Origin: Chloroflexota bacterium
GTDB lineage: Bacteria > Chloroflexota > FW602-bin22 > JACPRP01
Length of the DNA stretch: 20,310 nucleotides
Assembly (NCBI GenBank): GCA_016210495.1
Contig: JACQUC010000273.1
Coordinates: 1 to 20,310 of the forward strand
Direction of reading: 5' to 3'
A model generated the notes under the pieces. The model had not been told where the DNA came from, searched no databases, and was given only the letters and a program-made list of their open reading frames with translations. The position numbers and the translations under genes were made by a program. Positions 6,016 to 13,607 of this stretch are shown piece by piece (positions within the stretch are counted from its first letter, which is position 1; each line of letters begins with the position of its first letter).

Positions 6016-8073
6016 ATGCAGACCGATGACAGGCGTGGGGGCGACCTTGTTCCGCTCGATGCCAAACAGGTGAAGGAGATCACCTCCGCGCTGCAACAGC
6101 TCACGCCCGAAGAGCTGGGCACCATGAGGGCGGCCTCGGCGGTGCCTTTGCGTCGCCAGCTCATCGAATCTAAGGACGAGCGCGTCATCGTCTCGCCTTA
6201 TCCATTGCGCCAGACGTTCAAGGCAGTCGCCTCCGCGCTTCGCGCCCGTTTGTACCACGGCACCGGGCCGGCAAGTCCCCCGATGGAGGACTTTCCCTCG
6301 GGCACCATCCGTGGCCGACGTGCCTACCTCGAAGGCACGCCCAGTGCGGCACGCTTGCTGCTCGGGCTGCCGTATCTTGGGCAGGCGCTTTCCAGTTGGA
6401 TCGTCGACATCGAGGTGCGCGTGTTGAAGCGCGACGGCAAGGTGCTCGTCGGCTTCAAGGTTCAGACGACGCTGCCACAGCGGCTGGGACAGCGCTTCAC
6501 CGAGGCGGAGTTCCAGGGCCTGGTCGCCGACTTCCAGCGTCTCCTACCGACGGTGGCCTTAGCGTCGCAGACCGTGCACGATCCGCTGGTGGGGCCGAAT
6601 CAGCCGATCCCCGAGTCGTTCACTGGTACGCTGCGGGACTACAGCCGGTGTGCCGTCCTGAGCGAGCTCGGGGCGCTGCGGCAGGGGGATTTCCCTATCG
6701 GGCGCTATCTCTGGCCGGCGGAGGGCGCGCGCGGCACGACGCCTCTCTATCTGGGCGCGCCGCGCGACGCAGCCGGCAAGCCGTCCGAGCACCTCATCTT
6801 CCGCAATGTGTGCGTAACGGCGCCTGTGGGCATGGGCAAGACCTTCTCGATCTTCCGACCCTGGGCGATGGCCGCGGCACGCGCCGGCTTCTCCTCTCTG
6901 ATCTTCGACGCAAAGGGCGACCTGGCCCAACTCCTGCGCCGGCCGGTCTACGATGCGGGGAGTCGCGTGGTCATCTTCAGCACAAGTCCGGAGCAGCCTT
7001 CGGCTAGCTGGAACTTCATGGACGAGGTGGAGATCGATCGGGACGGGGGGCTGAAGAGCCGCCGTGCCGTCGAAGCGATCGTCGACGCGCTGTTGCCGGA
7101 GGAGGGCAAGGGTTCCGACAAGGATGCCTTCGCGAGCAAGCTGTTCCGCGGCTGGCTCGGCGGCTTCATCCAGATTGCCAAGTACGCGCTGGGCGAGCAG
7201 GCCGAGCCGGTGACGCTCTACGAGATGGCGCGCGACGAGAGCCGGTTGACCGCGCTGCTCAACGCCGTGCACGAGCGCTGGCCAGAGGAGGTGTACGCTC
7301 GGCTCTATTACGAGGTGAACGACCTGTACGATAAGTTCGAGTGGGGCTACACCGCACAGTTGCGCGGCGTGGCCAACGCGCTCACGCCATTCATCCACGA
7401 GCCGCTACGCAGTCGAACGCGGCCGCAGCCAGGCGGACGCAAGTTCCGGATCACCGAGCTGGACCGGCGGCCGACGACGCTGATTCTGTGCTGTCCGTTG
7501 CAGGACCTGGAGGCGGCCAAACGGATCGGCTCGGTGGCGACCTCTCTGCTCCTCTCCCACATCTACGAGAGGCGGCCGCCCGCCCAGGGCGAGCGCGATA
7601 GCCGCATTCCGATGGTGCTACTCCTCGACGAGTCGCGGCTGCTCAGCGCCAACCTGGCGGAGTTTCTGGCGGTGGGTCGTGGCTTCAAGGCCGGAGTCGT
7701 CACCTGCTATCAGGAGCTCGACCAGATCAAGGACGAGGGGACGCGTCGCGAGATGCTGACCAACAGCAACACGCTCATCGCGCTACGAGGTGTCGGGCCT
7801 GGATCGCGCAAAGCCATTGGCGAGCGGCTGGCGCGCGCTACCGTCCAGGTCACCGGCGTGGGCGCCTCGATGGGTGAGGAGGCCCGCCAGCAGGCAAACG
7901 TCAACGTTACCCGCCAGGAGGTCGCGCTCCTCGGCGATCACGAGATCCGCGCCCTACCCGGACCCAAGTTCGTCGCCGTCGTGCACATTCAAGATGGCAC
8001 CGTGCCAGGCACCAAGCCCTTCCTCGTCGACCTTACCGACAACGGTGACAATCTACCCGCGCCGACTGCCTAG
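6016..8073 (+). CDS. VirD4/TraG-like (type IV coupling protein family) ATPase
   Basis: A 685-residue P-loop ATPase. Walker A is A-P-V-G-M-G-K-T (about 269-276). It is followed by a beta strand with F-D-A-K-G-D, as in VirD4/TraG proteins. Walker B is V-L-L-L-D-E (about 534-539), and a C-Y-Q-E-L-D-Q-I motif (about 564-571) matches the sensor Gln of the family. Such proteins use ATP to move DNA or protein through a channel. The N-terminal 240 residues are not recognised and show no clear membrane helices, unlike classical VirD4. No relaxase or other secretion gene is in the window. The start is the ATG at 6016, five bases after GGAGGTG; a GTG at 6013 is too close to that site. It runs convergently with the large scaffold gene, with a 43-bp gap. 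Confidence 0.85.
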   Translation: MQTDDRRGGDLVPLDAKQVKEITSALQQLTPEELGTMRAASAVPLRRQLIESKDERVIVSPYPLRQTFKAVASALRARLYHGTGPASPPMEDFPSGTIRGRRAYLEGTPSAARLLLGLPYLGQALSSWIVDIEVRVLKRDGKVLVGFKVQTTLPQRLGQRFTEAEFQGLVADFQRLLPTVALASQTVHDPLVGPNQPIPESFTGTLRDYSRCAVLSELGALRQGDFPIGRYLWPAEGARGTTPLYLGAPRDAAGKPSEHLIFRNVCVTAPVGMGKTFSIFRPWAMAAARAGFSSLIFDAKGDLAQLLRRPVYDAGSRVVIFSTSPEQPSASWNFMDEVEIDRDGGLKSRRAVEAIVDALLPEEGKGSDKDAFASKLFRGWLGGFIQIAKYALGEQAEPVTLYEMARDESRLTALLNAVHERWPEEVYARLYYEVNDLYDKFEWGYTAQLRGVANALTPFIHEPLRSRTRPQPGGRKFRITELDRRPTTLILCCPLQDLEAAKRIGSVATSLLLSHIYERRPPAQGERDSRIPMVLLLDESRLLSANLAEFLAVGRGFKAGVVTCYQELDQIKDEGTRREMLTNSNTLIALRGVGPGSRKAIGERLARATVQVTGVGASMGEEARQQANVNVTRQEVALLGDHEIRALPGPKFVAVVHIQDGTVPGTKPFLVDLTDNGDNLPAPTA

Positions 8074-8116
8074 TCAACATAACTTCCGAGTGCTGCCAGG
8101 CCTGCTATCCCCACAA

Positions 8117-9271
8117 TCATTCTGGTCCTTCGACAACGGTCGGCGCATCAGGATCGGCGTGTGCTGGCCCTCTCTGGGCTGGCGGTGATTCTGGTGCTGG
8201 GCTTTTGGGGCTCTCAGTCGCGCCAGGCTTCATTTTCTGCGTTGGTGCGTCCTGAAAGCCTGGCGCCGCCGGATCGGCCCCGAATTCGCCTGGTTTTGGC
8301 GGAGAAGACGGTGGCTTGGGTGCAGGCAAAGTCTCCGCGCGCTTGCGCAGTGCCTCCCCAAGCTTTCGCCACTCTCCCGACGTTGGAGGACTGACATCCT
8401 CCGGACTGATTCTCTGGGTGGGTGTTTCACGGAAGCCTGGTGGCGCGGGATCGGCGCCGTACTCGCCTGGCTTGGGTGCCTGTGGATCGGTCGGTGCCTT
8501 TGCGGGCGATTTTGGAGGCGGCTCTACCACGGTCGGTGCCTGGGCGTCGCCGCCCTTCGGGCCTGGCGTTTGCGGGCTGGGCGCTGCTCCCTGTCCTGGG
8601 CTCTTGCCTTCAGTCACCCCAGGCTTCATTTTCTCGGTAGGTGCGTCTCGGAGGCCTGGGGGTGCCGGATCGGCGCCGTATTCACCCGGTTTCGGCGCCG
8701 ACGATGGTGGCTTGGATGGAGGCAAGGTCTCGGCACGTTTGCGCAGTGTCTCCCCCAGCCTTCGCCACTCTCCCGACGTTGGTGGGGTGACATCCTCCCC
8801 TGGGCCGAATCTCTGTGTGGGTGCTTCACGCAGGCCTGGGGGTGCCGGCTCGGCGCCGAACTCGCCCGGCTTGGCAGCCTGCAGATCGGTCGTCGGCTTT
8901 GCCGGCGATTTGGGAGCCGACTCGATCACGGTTGGTGCCTGGGCATCGCCGCCCTTCGAGCCTGGCGCTTGCGGGCTGGGCGGTGATGTAGGTGCCGGGC
9001 TCTTGGCGTCCGTGGCCCCGGGCTTCATTCTCTCGGTTGGTGCTTCGCGGAGGCCCGGGGGTGCCGGGTCGGCCCCGTACTCGCCTGGTTTCGGTGCTGA
9101 GGCCGGTGGCTCGGGTCTAGGCAAAGTCTCGGCGCGTTTGCGCAGTGTCTCCCCCAGCTTTCGCCACTCTCCCGACGTTGGTGGGGTGACATCCTCCCCT
9201 GGGCCGAATCTCTGGGTGGGTGCTTCACGGAAGCCAGGTGGCGCCGCATCGGCGCCGAACTCGCCCGGCTT
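8117..9271 (-). repeat. Three in-frame 399-bp tandem repeats inside the scaffold gene
   Basis: The codon for the Lys of K-P-G-E falls at 9271, 8872 and 8473, exactly 399 bp (133 codons) apart. The copies are 8873-9271, 8474-8872 and 8117-8473, the last being shortened at the C-terminus. Each copy holds two sub-modules beginning K-P-G-E-F/Y-G-A-D, separated by a conserved P-T-S-G-E-W-R-x-L-G-E-x-L-R-K-R-A-E-T-L-P helix. Copies differ by scattered substitutions but almost no indels. Confidence 0.9.
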
Positions 9272-11569
9272 GGGCGCCTGCGGACCATCCGCCGGCTTTG
9301 CGGGCGGTTTGCCAATGACGGTTGGCGCCTCGGTATCGATGCCTTTTGAGCCTGGCGATTGTGGGCTACTCACCTTAGCAGGAGGTTTCCCGATGACGGT
9401 CGGTGTCTCGGTATCGATGCCGTGCGAGCCTGGCGCAGATGGTACGGAGGTTTCCCCGGCAGGCGGGGTGCCGCCGGCCCTGCCGGGTCTCGTTCCCGTC
9501 CCACCCGTGGGTGGCCTCAGGCCAGATGTCCTCGGCGGCCTCTTGCCGTCCCCCAGGCTCGCCAGCAAAAGCAGGGCCTGAGCCACAAGGTTCGCCTCCT
9601 GCTCCGGCCCAATTTCACCCTCCAGATCGCCTTGTTTCTTCATCTCGACTATCACGTTTGTCACGGCCTGCGTTGCCATTCTGAGCGCCTCTTTGGCCGT
9701 GGAGGGGGGCGACAGCGCCAGGCCCATCGCCTCGATGTGCGCCTGCATAGCGTAATTGAAAGTCTCCAGCGAAGCGCGATTGCGCTCGTTGATCTCGCGC
9801 TCCGCCGCCTCGATGCCCCTCTCCTTCTGGATCTTCTCGATGTCGGCCAGCTCTTCGGCGAACTTGTCGCGCACGCTCTTCATGTACTCGAGATCCCGGT
9901 CGAATCCCTTCTCCTGCAGGTACTCTGGCCACCAGCCCTCTTTCTTCTGCTCGGCGATCATCCTGTCGAGCTTCTCGACTTCCTTCCTCAGGTCCTGTTT
10001 ACTGTAAGGCCTGCGCTTGGAGCTCGTCGGCCCGTCGTCCTTCTTGGTCTGGGTACCCGGCTTCGTGGGCTGCTTCTTTTGCCCGCCATCCGCTGGCTCG
10101 GGGGAAAATTCAGACACCGGCGGATTATACCAACCCGGATCTTCCGATGCGCGGCGTCGCTCCTTGAGGTGCTCTTTCTGCTTGCGGTCGAATTCATCAT
10201 CCGTAGGCGGCTCATCGGAACGGGGCTCGGCAGCGCGCCGTTTCAGTTCCTCCTCATACTCCGCGGCCCGCCTGCGTTCTTCCTCTTCGAGCTTGGGGTC
10301 CACCGGCGTGCGGCTGACGGTACGAGGCCGGTGCTGCTGCTTGGCCCGCTCGTCTGCCGCCGCATCCTCTTGCTCGAAGACACGCGCTATTTGCTCATCG
10401 GTCATACCAGCCCGCTTCATCGCCTCCCGCCGTTCCCACCGGCCCGCTGCTTCGTCTATTTCCTGGCGATCTTTCTCTTCCTGGGTCGGCTGGGAGGGCT
10501 TGCTCTCGGCAGGTTTTGTTCCCGTCTCGGCGGTTTCGGATTTCTTTTCCTGAGTGACAGCGATGGCGGGGCCCTTGGGGGCATCGGGCTGAGTGACGGC
10601 GATGGCCGGGCCCTTTGGAGCGTCGGACTTCTTTTCCTGAGTGACGGCGATGGCGGGGCCCTTGGGGGCATCAGACTTGTTGGGCTCCTGCGACTGCGCC
10701 GGTGCACCCGTCCCCTTGACGTCACCTGGCTTGTCCTCGCCGCGCTTATCGACATCCTTGAACGTCAGGCCCGGGAAGCCGCCGGCAGGTTTCTGTTCCT
10801 CCTCCGCGCGCCTCTGTGCCTGGGCCTGTAGACTCTCCAGCTTCTGCGCGGTCTGGATAGGCTTACCGATGTCTTTGTTGAAGGTAGTGGCACCGCCATA
10901 CTGGCCACTTTTCCCCTCGGCGCTGGTGGGCCGCACGCCGTCCAAATAGGTCACCCCACCGACCTGGCCCGTCTTTCCTTCGGGCGAGTAAGGAGGCTGC
11001 TCGCCAAACACCGTCACCCCGCCGCGCTGCCAGGCCGTCTTGCCGCCAATCTTCACCTGTTTCCACTCGGTCTGCGCCCCCGGCTGAGCCGGTTTCGCCG
11101 GCTCGGCAGGCTTCGCCTGCTTGGCCTGTTGGGCAGGCACACCCCCCTGCCCCATCGCCGCGGCGGCCCTGTCAGGCGCAACCCCTTTGCTGGGCGCCGA
11201 ACTGGCTGGCTGCGGGCTGTCCTTTGCCAGCCGCGCCCAGTCGTCGCGAATATTCTGCGCCGCCGTCCTGGAGTCGATATCGAATTCCTTCGCGCTATCT
11301 GGTAATCGAATGACTAGCGGCGGGTCCGCCTGGTTCGGCGCGGGTGGTGTCGGCTGCGGGGGCTGGCTCGACTTGGAGCCCTTCAATGTTCCCGCCGGGT
11401 TGCCGAGGATGTCCGGCGGGGCCTGATGCTGTGGCGGCTGGCCCGGCTTGGGAGGCGGCGGAGCAGCCTTCTTGGCGGGCTCTGGCGGCTTGGCGGGCTG
11501 AGGCGCAACAGGTGCGGGATCCTTGCCTTTCTTGTTCGCGCTGCTGGACGGTTTCGCGGGGTCAGGCAT
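8117..11569 (-). CDS. Large Pro-rich repeat protein, putative FHA-binding scaffold
   Basis: 1150 residues with no signal peptide or membrane helix seen, and not recognised as a family. In order: a Pro/Ala/Lys-rich N-terminus; a segment with two full and one partial 21-residue G-G-V-T/G-K-T-G-Q repeats; three copies of a D-A-P-K-G-P-A-I-A-V-T-Q unit; a charged Arg/Glu-rich region; one part that looks folded (about 520-670), starting as coiled coil and ending in Leu/Ala-rich helices; then about 450 residues of low complexity dominated by exact 133-residue repeats. Eleven (A/T)PT motifs occur in this C-terminal part, either P-T-V-I/V or P-T-Q/E-R/K-F/M/I. Thr in such positions could be kinase targets read by FHA domains (inference). 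The start is the ATG at 11569 with GGAGGTG just upstream; the frame's extension to 11611 is not needed. It has its own consensus promoter and converges on the ATPase. Confidence 0.8.
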   Translation of the reverse strand: MPDPAKPSSSANKKGKDPAPVAPQPAKPPEPAKKAAPPPPKPGQPPQHQAPPDILGNPAGTLKGSKSSQPPQPTPPAPNQADPPLVIRLPDSAKEFDIDSRTAAQNIRDDWARLAKDSPQPASSAPSKGVAPDRAAAAMGQGGVPAQQAKQAKPAEPAKPAQPGAQTEWKQVKIGGKTAWQRGGVTVFGEQPPYSPEGKTGQVGGVTYLDGVRPTSAEGKSGQYGGATTFNKDIGKPIQTAQKLESLQAQAQRRAEEEQKPAGGFPGLTFKDVDKRGEDKPGDVKGTGAPAQSQEPNKSDAPKGPAIAVTQEKKSDAPKGPAIAVTQPDAPKGPAIAVTQEKKSETAETGTKPAESKPSQPTQEEKDRQEIDEAAGRWERREAMKRAGMTDEQIARVFEQEDAAADERAKQQHRPRTVSRTPVDPKLEEEERRRAAEYEEELKRRAAEPRSDEPPTDDEFDRKQKEHLKERRRASEDPGWYNPPVSEFSPEPADGGQKKQPTKPGTQTKKDDGPTSSKRRPYSKQDLRKEVEKLDRMIAEQKKEGWWPEYLQEKGFDRDLEYMKSVRDKFAEELADIEKIQKERGIEAAEREINERNRASLETFNYAMQAHIEAMGLALSPPSTAKEALRMATQAVTNVIVEMKKQGDLEGEIGPEQEANLVAQALLLLASLGDGKRPPRTSGLRPPTGGTGTRPGRAGGTPPAGETSVPSAPGSHGIDTETPTVIGKPPAKVSSPQSPGSKGIDTEAPTVIGKPPAKPADGPQAPKPGEFGADAAPPGFREAPTQRFGPGEDVTPPTSGEWRKLGETLRKRAETLPRPEPPASAPKPGEYGADPAPPGLREAPTERMKPGATDAKSPAPTSPPSPQAPGSKGGDAQAPTVIESAPKSPAKPTTDLQAAKPGEFGAEPAPPGLREAPTQRFGPGEDVTPPTSGEWRRLGETLRKRAETLPPSKPPSSAPKPGEYGADPAPPGLRDAPTEKMKPGVTEGKSPGQGAAPSPQTPGPKGGDAQAPTVVEPPPKSPAKAPTDPQAPKPGEYGADPAPPGFRETPTQRISPEDVSPPTSGEWRKLGEALRKRAETLPAPKPPSSPPKPGEFGADPAAPGFQDAPTQKMKPGATESPKSPAPESPPAQRGPAHADPDAPTVVEGPE
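10550..10677 (-). repeat. Short tandem repeat encoding D-A-P-K-G-P-A-I-A-V-T-Q
   Basis: Three near-identical units of roughly 40-50 bp, two of them with a trailing E-K-K-S, sit within the scaffold gene. The high DNA identity suggests recent expansion by slippage or recombination. The assembled copy number should be treated with caution. Confidence 0.75.
10885..11040 (-). repeat. 21-residue G-G-V-T repeats in the N-terminal part of the scaffold
   Basis: Two full units and one partial unit, each opening G-G-V/A-T and closing E-G-K-T/S-G-Q, follow one another after an I-G-G-K-T-A-W-Q-R lead-in. At the DNA level they are more diverged than the C-terminal repeats. Periodic Gly and hydrophobic residues suggest a small beta-rich repeat, resembling MORN repeats only loosely. 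Confidence 0.5.
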
Positions 11570-11704
11570 AAGACACCTCCCTATCTTCCACCCTAAAGGT
11601 ACGTGACCCAAAACAGGCGGAACAGCCGCTTCTACGCGCGCCTGTACGAAGTCGCCGCGTGGGTGGGCCGCCGTAGACGCCCGCCGCCTAACAGTACGTG
11701 TCCT

Positions 11705-11733
11705 ATTCTATCTAACCCGTTGCCTTCTGTCAA
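11705..11733 (-). promoter_or_regulatory. Consensus sigma70 promoter of the scaffold gene
   Basis: On the minus strand a perfect TTGACA (11733 to 11728), a 17-bp spacer and TAGAAT (11710 to 11705). The predicted start near 11698 leaves a GC-rich leader of about 130 nt before the ATG at 11569. The leader contains a GCGG/CCGC hairpin possibility and two GTACGTG motifs. Confidence 0.75.
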
Positions 11734-12040
11734 CGCGCTTTGGCGCGCATTTTGCCATTGACACAGGCATCATTGTCCGGCTCATTCGCGGGCGGCCTGA
11801 TGGAATCCCTTCGAGCGTGCGGTGCGGCGCTGATGCAGACCGGCAGGGGTTGCCAGTCCGGGCTCCTGGCGGCGTTGCTGGCGAGACGGGGGAGCTATCG
11901 GAAGCCCTTTTATCCTGGAAGGAAGCTCGTTTGGAGCGCCGGGCGTGACAGACAGGATTGTGGATATCGTGGCTGGCCTAGAGCGCGTCACAGACGTGTC
12001 GGAGCTAACGTCCTGCTCGTGAGATATGCTTGATACCGGT
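11734..12040. other. Intergenic stretch without a recognisable gene
   Basis: About 300 bp between the scaffold promoter and the broken toxin gene. Frames of about 100 residues exist on both strands, but none has a ribosome site, a conserved motif or sensible composition. One plus-strand frame reads E-L-S-E-A-L-L-S-W-K-E-A-R-L-E-R-R-A before a stop at about 11948, vaguely like a helical fragment of a decayed gene. No repeat, tRNA or terminator was seen. Confidence 0.5.
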
Positions 12041-12422
12041 TTATGGTGCAGACTGGTTGCCCCGAAAGTCCCTAAGCAGGAGGTCTGCGTCAACCTGCTC
12101 GGGGTTGAGATGCGGGAACTTCTCCGCTTCGGCAGCAGCCACCAGGTCGCAATCGCTTGTCACGTAGATCGTGGCTGCGCTCGATGACTGCCTCAACGTC
12201 ACACCAGCGGCGAAGTGCACCGCTTCGGCCGCTCTTAAGCCATACTGCCGCGCGCATTGCGATGCCTTGTGTAGCCGCTTCCATTTCGACAGTAGTCAAG
12301 TGTGAGGTAACGAACAGTTCATTACCTCGTCTTCCGCTGAGAAGTTCTGCCATCAGTTCATAGCCCCGCTCGGTGCGATATCGCTTGAAGAGTGCCGAGG
12401 TCTCCACGTAGTAGATTGGCAT
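12041..12422 (-). pseudogene. VapC-like PIN-domain toxin, frameshifted and internally deleted
   Basis: The first part (12422 to about 12258) begins M-P-I-Y-Y-V-E-T-S-A-L-F-K-R-Y, the PIN N-terminus with its first acidic residue replaced (V-E-T for V-D-T), and goes on through T-T-V-E-M-E. After a frame change near 12258 the text resumes as Y-G-L-R-A-A-E-A-V-H-F-A-A and I-Y-V-T-S-D-C-D-L-V-A-A-A, the usual C-terminal half, and stops at 12043-12041. The rejoined length is about 127 residues. A stretch of roughly 25-40 residues expected between the halves is missing, so a sequencing error alone would not explain it. Unshifted, the frame would run to a meaningless 110-residue product. The toxin is probably dead. 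It follows the antitoxin-like gene by three bases. Confidence 0.75.
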
Positions 12423-12425
12423 CCG

Positions 12426-12653
12426 TCACCAGGGCTTGCTACTTCGCATTTCATTCAGCACTTCGGTAAGCGTGACGTCACGCATGGCCTCATCTACGAT
12501 GCGCCGTGTCTCTTCTGGGGAGCGGGCATACTTGGCGAATTGTCTTCGCATTTTCGCAACGTATTGCTCCATCTCCGGGTCTCTCATACTGTCCAGCAAG
12601 CCCGCCAACGGGGATGTTCCACCTTCCGTTGTTCTCTGGTCATAGTGCTTCAT
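12426..12653 (-). CDS. Antitoxin-like small protein paired with the PIN gene
   Basis: 75 residues, hydrophilic and helical, with an R-R-Q-F-A-K-Y core followed by a helix rich in Arg/Glu and a C-terminal L-T-E-V-L-N-E-M-R. This resembles the short antitoxins that precede VapC genes in Chloroflexota and cyanobacteria, but no DNA-binding motif can be assigned with certainty. The ATG at 12653 has AGGTGA a few bases upstream. The stop is three bases before the PIN start, as in a toxin-antitoxin operon. The frame is intact although the toxin is not. Confidence 0.65.
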   Translation of the reverse strand: MKHYDQRTTEGGTSPLAGLLDSMRDPEMEQYVAKMRRQFAKYARSPEETRRIVDEAMRDVTLTEVLNEMRSSKPW

Positions 12654-12682
12654 ACCATCACCTACCGTTCATCGTCCACAGT

Positions 12683-12688
12683 AGTATA
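12683..12688 (-). promoter_or_regulatory. Candidate -10 of the antitoxin/toxin operon
   Basis: TATACT on the minus strand (12688 to 12683), about 30 bp upstream of the antitoxin ATG. No convincing -35 is visible at 17 bp, so this is a weak or activator-dependent promoter, or a chance match. Confidence 0.35.
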
Positions 12689-12761
12689 CCACACCCAGCC
12701 TTTTCACTTCCTGCCAAGTCACAACCACAGCCCTATGGGCGCGCTGCATCGAGGTCCGTCG

Positions 12762-12770
12762 TGGTATCAT
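12762..12770 (+). promoter_or_regulatory. Extended -10 promoter of the 55-residue gene
   Basis: TGG-TATCAT at 12762-12770 forms an extended -10. The predicted start is near 12777, about 45 nt before the GTG start. The -35 region is poor. Confidence 0.4.
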
Positions 12771-12821
12771 GGTCTTAGAGGGGCAAGAGTAGCGCCCTCG
12801 TACGACGCGGAGGATTGACAC

Positions 12822-12989
12822 GTGAAACTGGATTTGCAGCCTGAGGAAGCGGACCTGTTGAAGCGTATCCTTGTCAACTATGTTTCAGATCTGCGGATGG
12901 AGATCTCACAGACCGACAGCTTTGATCTGCGCCAGGAGCTGAAACGGGACGAGGTCATTATTAAGGCCATCATCGAGCGGTTGGCTTAG
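12822..12989 (+). CDS. Small conserved-looking protein, 55 residues
   Basis: A GTG start with GGAGG at 12809-12813, eight bases upstream, opens a 55-residue frame ending at TAG 12987-12989. It begins V-K-L-D-L-Q-P-E-E-A-D-L-L-K, continues Y-V-S-D-L-R-M-E-I-S-Q-T-D-S-F-D, and ends in a Lys/Glu/Ile-rich helix. The pattern of a short strand, a P-E-E-A helix and S-D-L-R-M-E-I-x-x-T-D-S is one I associate with small hypothetical proteins in many bacteria of unknown role. Codon use and the strong ribosome site support a real gene. Its end overlaps the HEAT-repeat gene tail to tail by 20 bp. Confidence 0.75.
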   Translation: MKLDLQPEEADLLKRILVNYVSDLRMEISQTDSFDLRQELKRDEVIIKAIIERLA

Positions 12990-13524
12990 CCAGCGCGTCC
13001 AGGGCAGCAAGGGCGGCGTGTGGCACCTCGACGGCCGGCTCCACGTCCTCGAGCGCGGCCAAGACCGGCGCCAAAGGATTTGGTAGGTTGTGCTTGGAGA
13101 GAACCTGGAGCACGTGATGAGCACCCTGCCGCAGCCAGATCGAACTGGAGCGCTCCAGCAGGGCCTCTAGGAGAGGAGGCATTCCCGCGCGCCCCAGACC
13201 AATCAGCCCCTCGGCCGCTAACCATCGAACCCCGAAGCTACGGTCCTCCAGAGCTCGTACCATGTCGTGTGCAGCCGCTGGGTCACCGATTTCATCGAGG
13301 GCTTTGGCCGCCTCCCAGCGCGCGTCGTCGTTGGGGTTCTTGGACAGCACGCTGGTCAAAGGCTCTACGGCTGGCCTTCCGATCTCCACCAGTGTTTCAG
13401 ATGCACTCCGGCGTACTGCGCCGTCGCTGCTGTCCAGGTCCCCAATCAGGCTTTGGAGCGTCTTTGCGTCCACTGCTGGGCCGGAGCCACTTGTTTTCTG
13501 AGAGCCGCTCAATGCTTTTGGCAT
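12970..13524 (-). CDS. HEAT-repeat (PBS lyase-like) protein
   Basis: 184 residues made of about five HEAT-type helical hairpins from about residue 22 to the end. Signatures include V-R-R-S-A-S-E-T-L-V-E-I-G, A-R-W-E-A-A-K-A-L-D-E-I-G-D and V-R-W-L-A-A-E-G-L-I-G-L-G. Such alpha-solenoids usually bind other proteins; an enzyme role is not suggested. The start is the ATG at 13524 with GAGGTGG about seven bases upstream; a GTG at 13563 lacks a ribosome site. No signal peptide or membrane segment. It lies downstream of the MFS gene in the same direction but with a 120-bp gap, so it may have its own promoter. Confidence 0.8.
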   Translation of the reverse strand: MPKALSGSQKTSGSGPAVDAKTLQSLIGDLDSSDGAVRRSASETLVEIGRPAVEPLTSVLSKNPNDDARWEAAKALDEIGDPAAAHDMVRALEDRSFGVRWLAAEGLIGLGRAGMPPLLEALLERSSSIWLRQGAHHVLQVLSKHNLPNPLAPVLAALEDVEPAVEVPHAALAALDALAKPTAR

Positions 13525-13607
13525 CGCTACCACCTCACGCCGCGACAGGGTTTGTCTCGGCACAAAGGGTGCCGGATGAACCTGTCACGTATTCCTGCTA
13601 ATTCCAG

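Noticed and set aside
6559..7398. A 279-residue minus-strand frame opposite the ATPase
   Set aside because: The plus strand carries all motifs of a known ATPase family; the antisense frame has no domain and no ribosome site.
8316..10831. Long plus-strand frames of 421 and 490 residues opposite the scaffold gene
   Set aside because: They mirror the repeats of the minus-strand gene, show Gly/Pro/Leu-biased composition, lack ribosome sites, and arise because a GC-rich repeat keeps antisense frames open.
219..11611. Type VII (ESX) or standard type IV secretion cluster
   Set aside because: FHA proteins and an ATPase are present, but there is no WXG100 protein, membrane core component, relaxase or VirB gene.
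11740..12093. Frames of about 100 residues on both strands
   Set aside because: No ribosome site, no recognisable motif, and they overlap each other and the decayed toxin gene.
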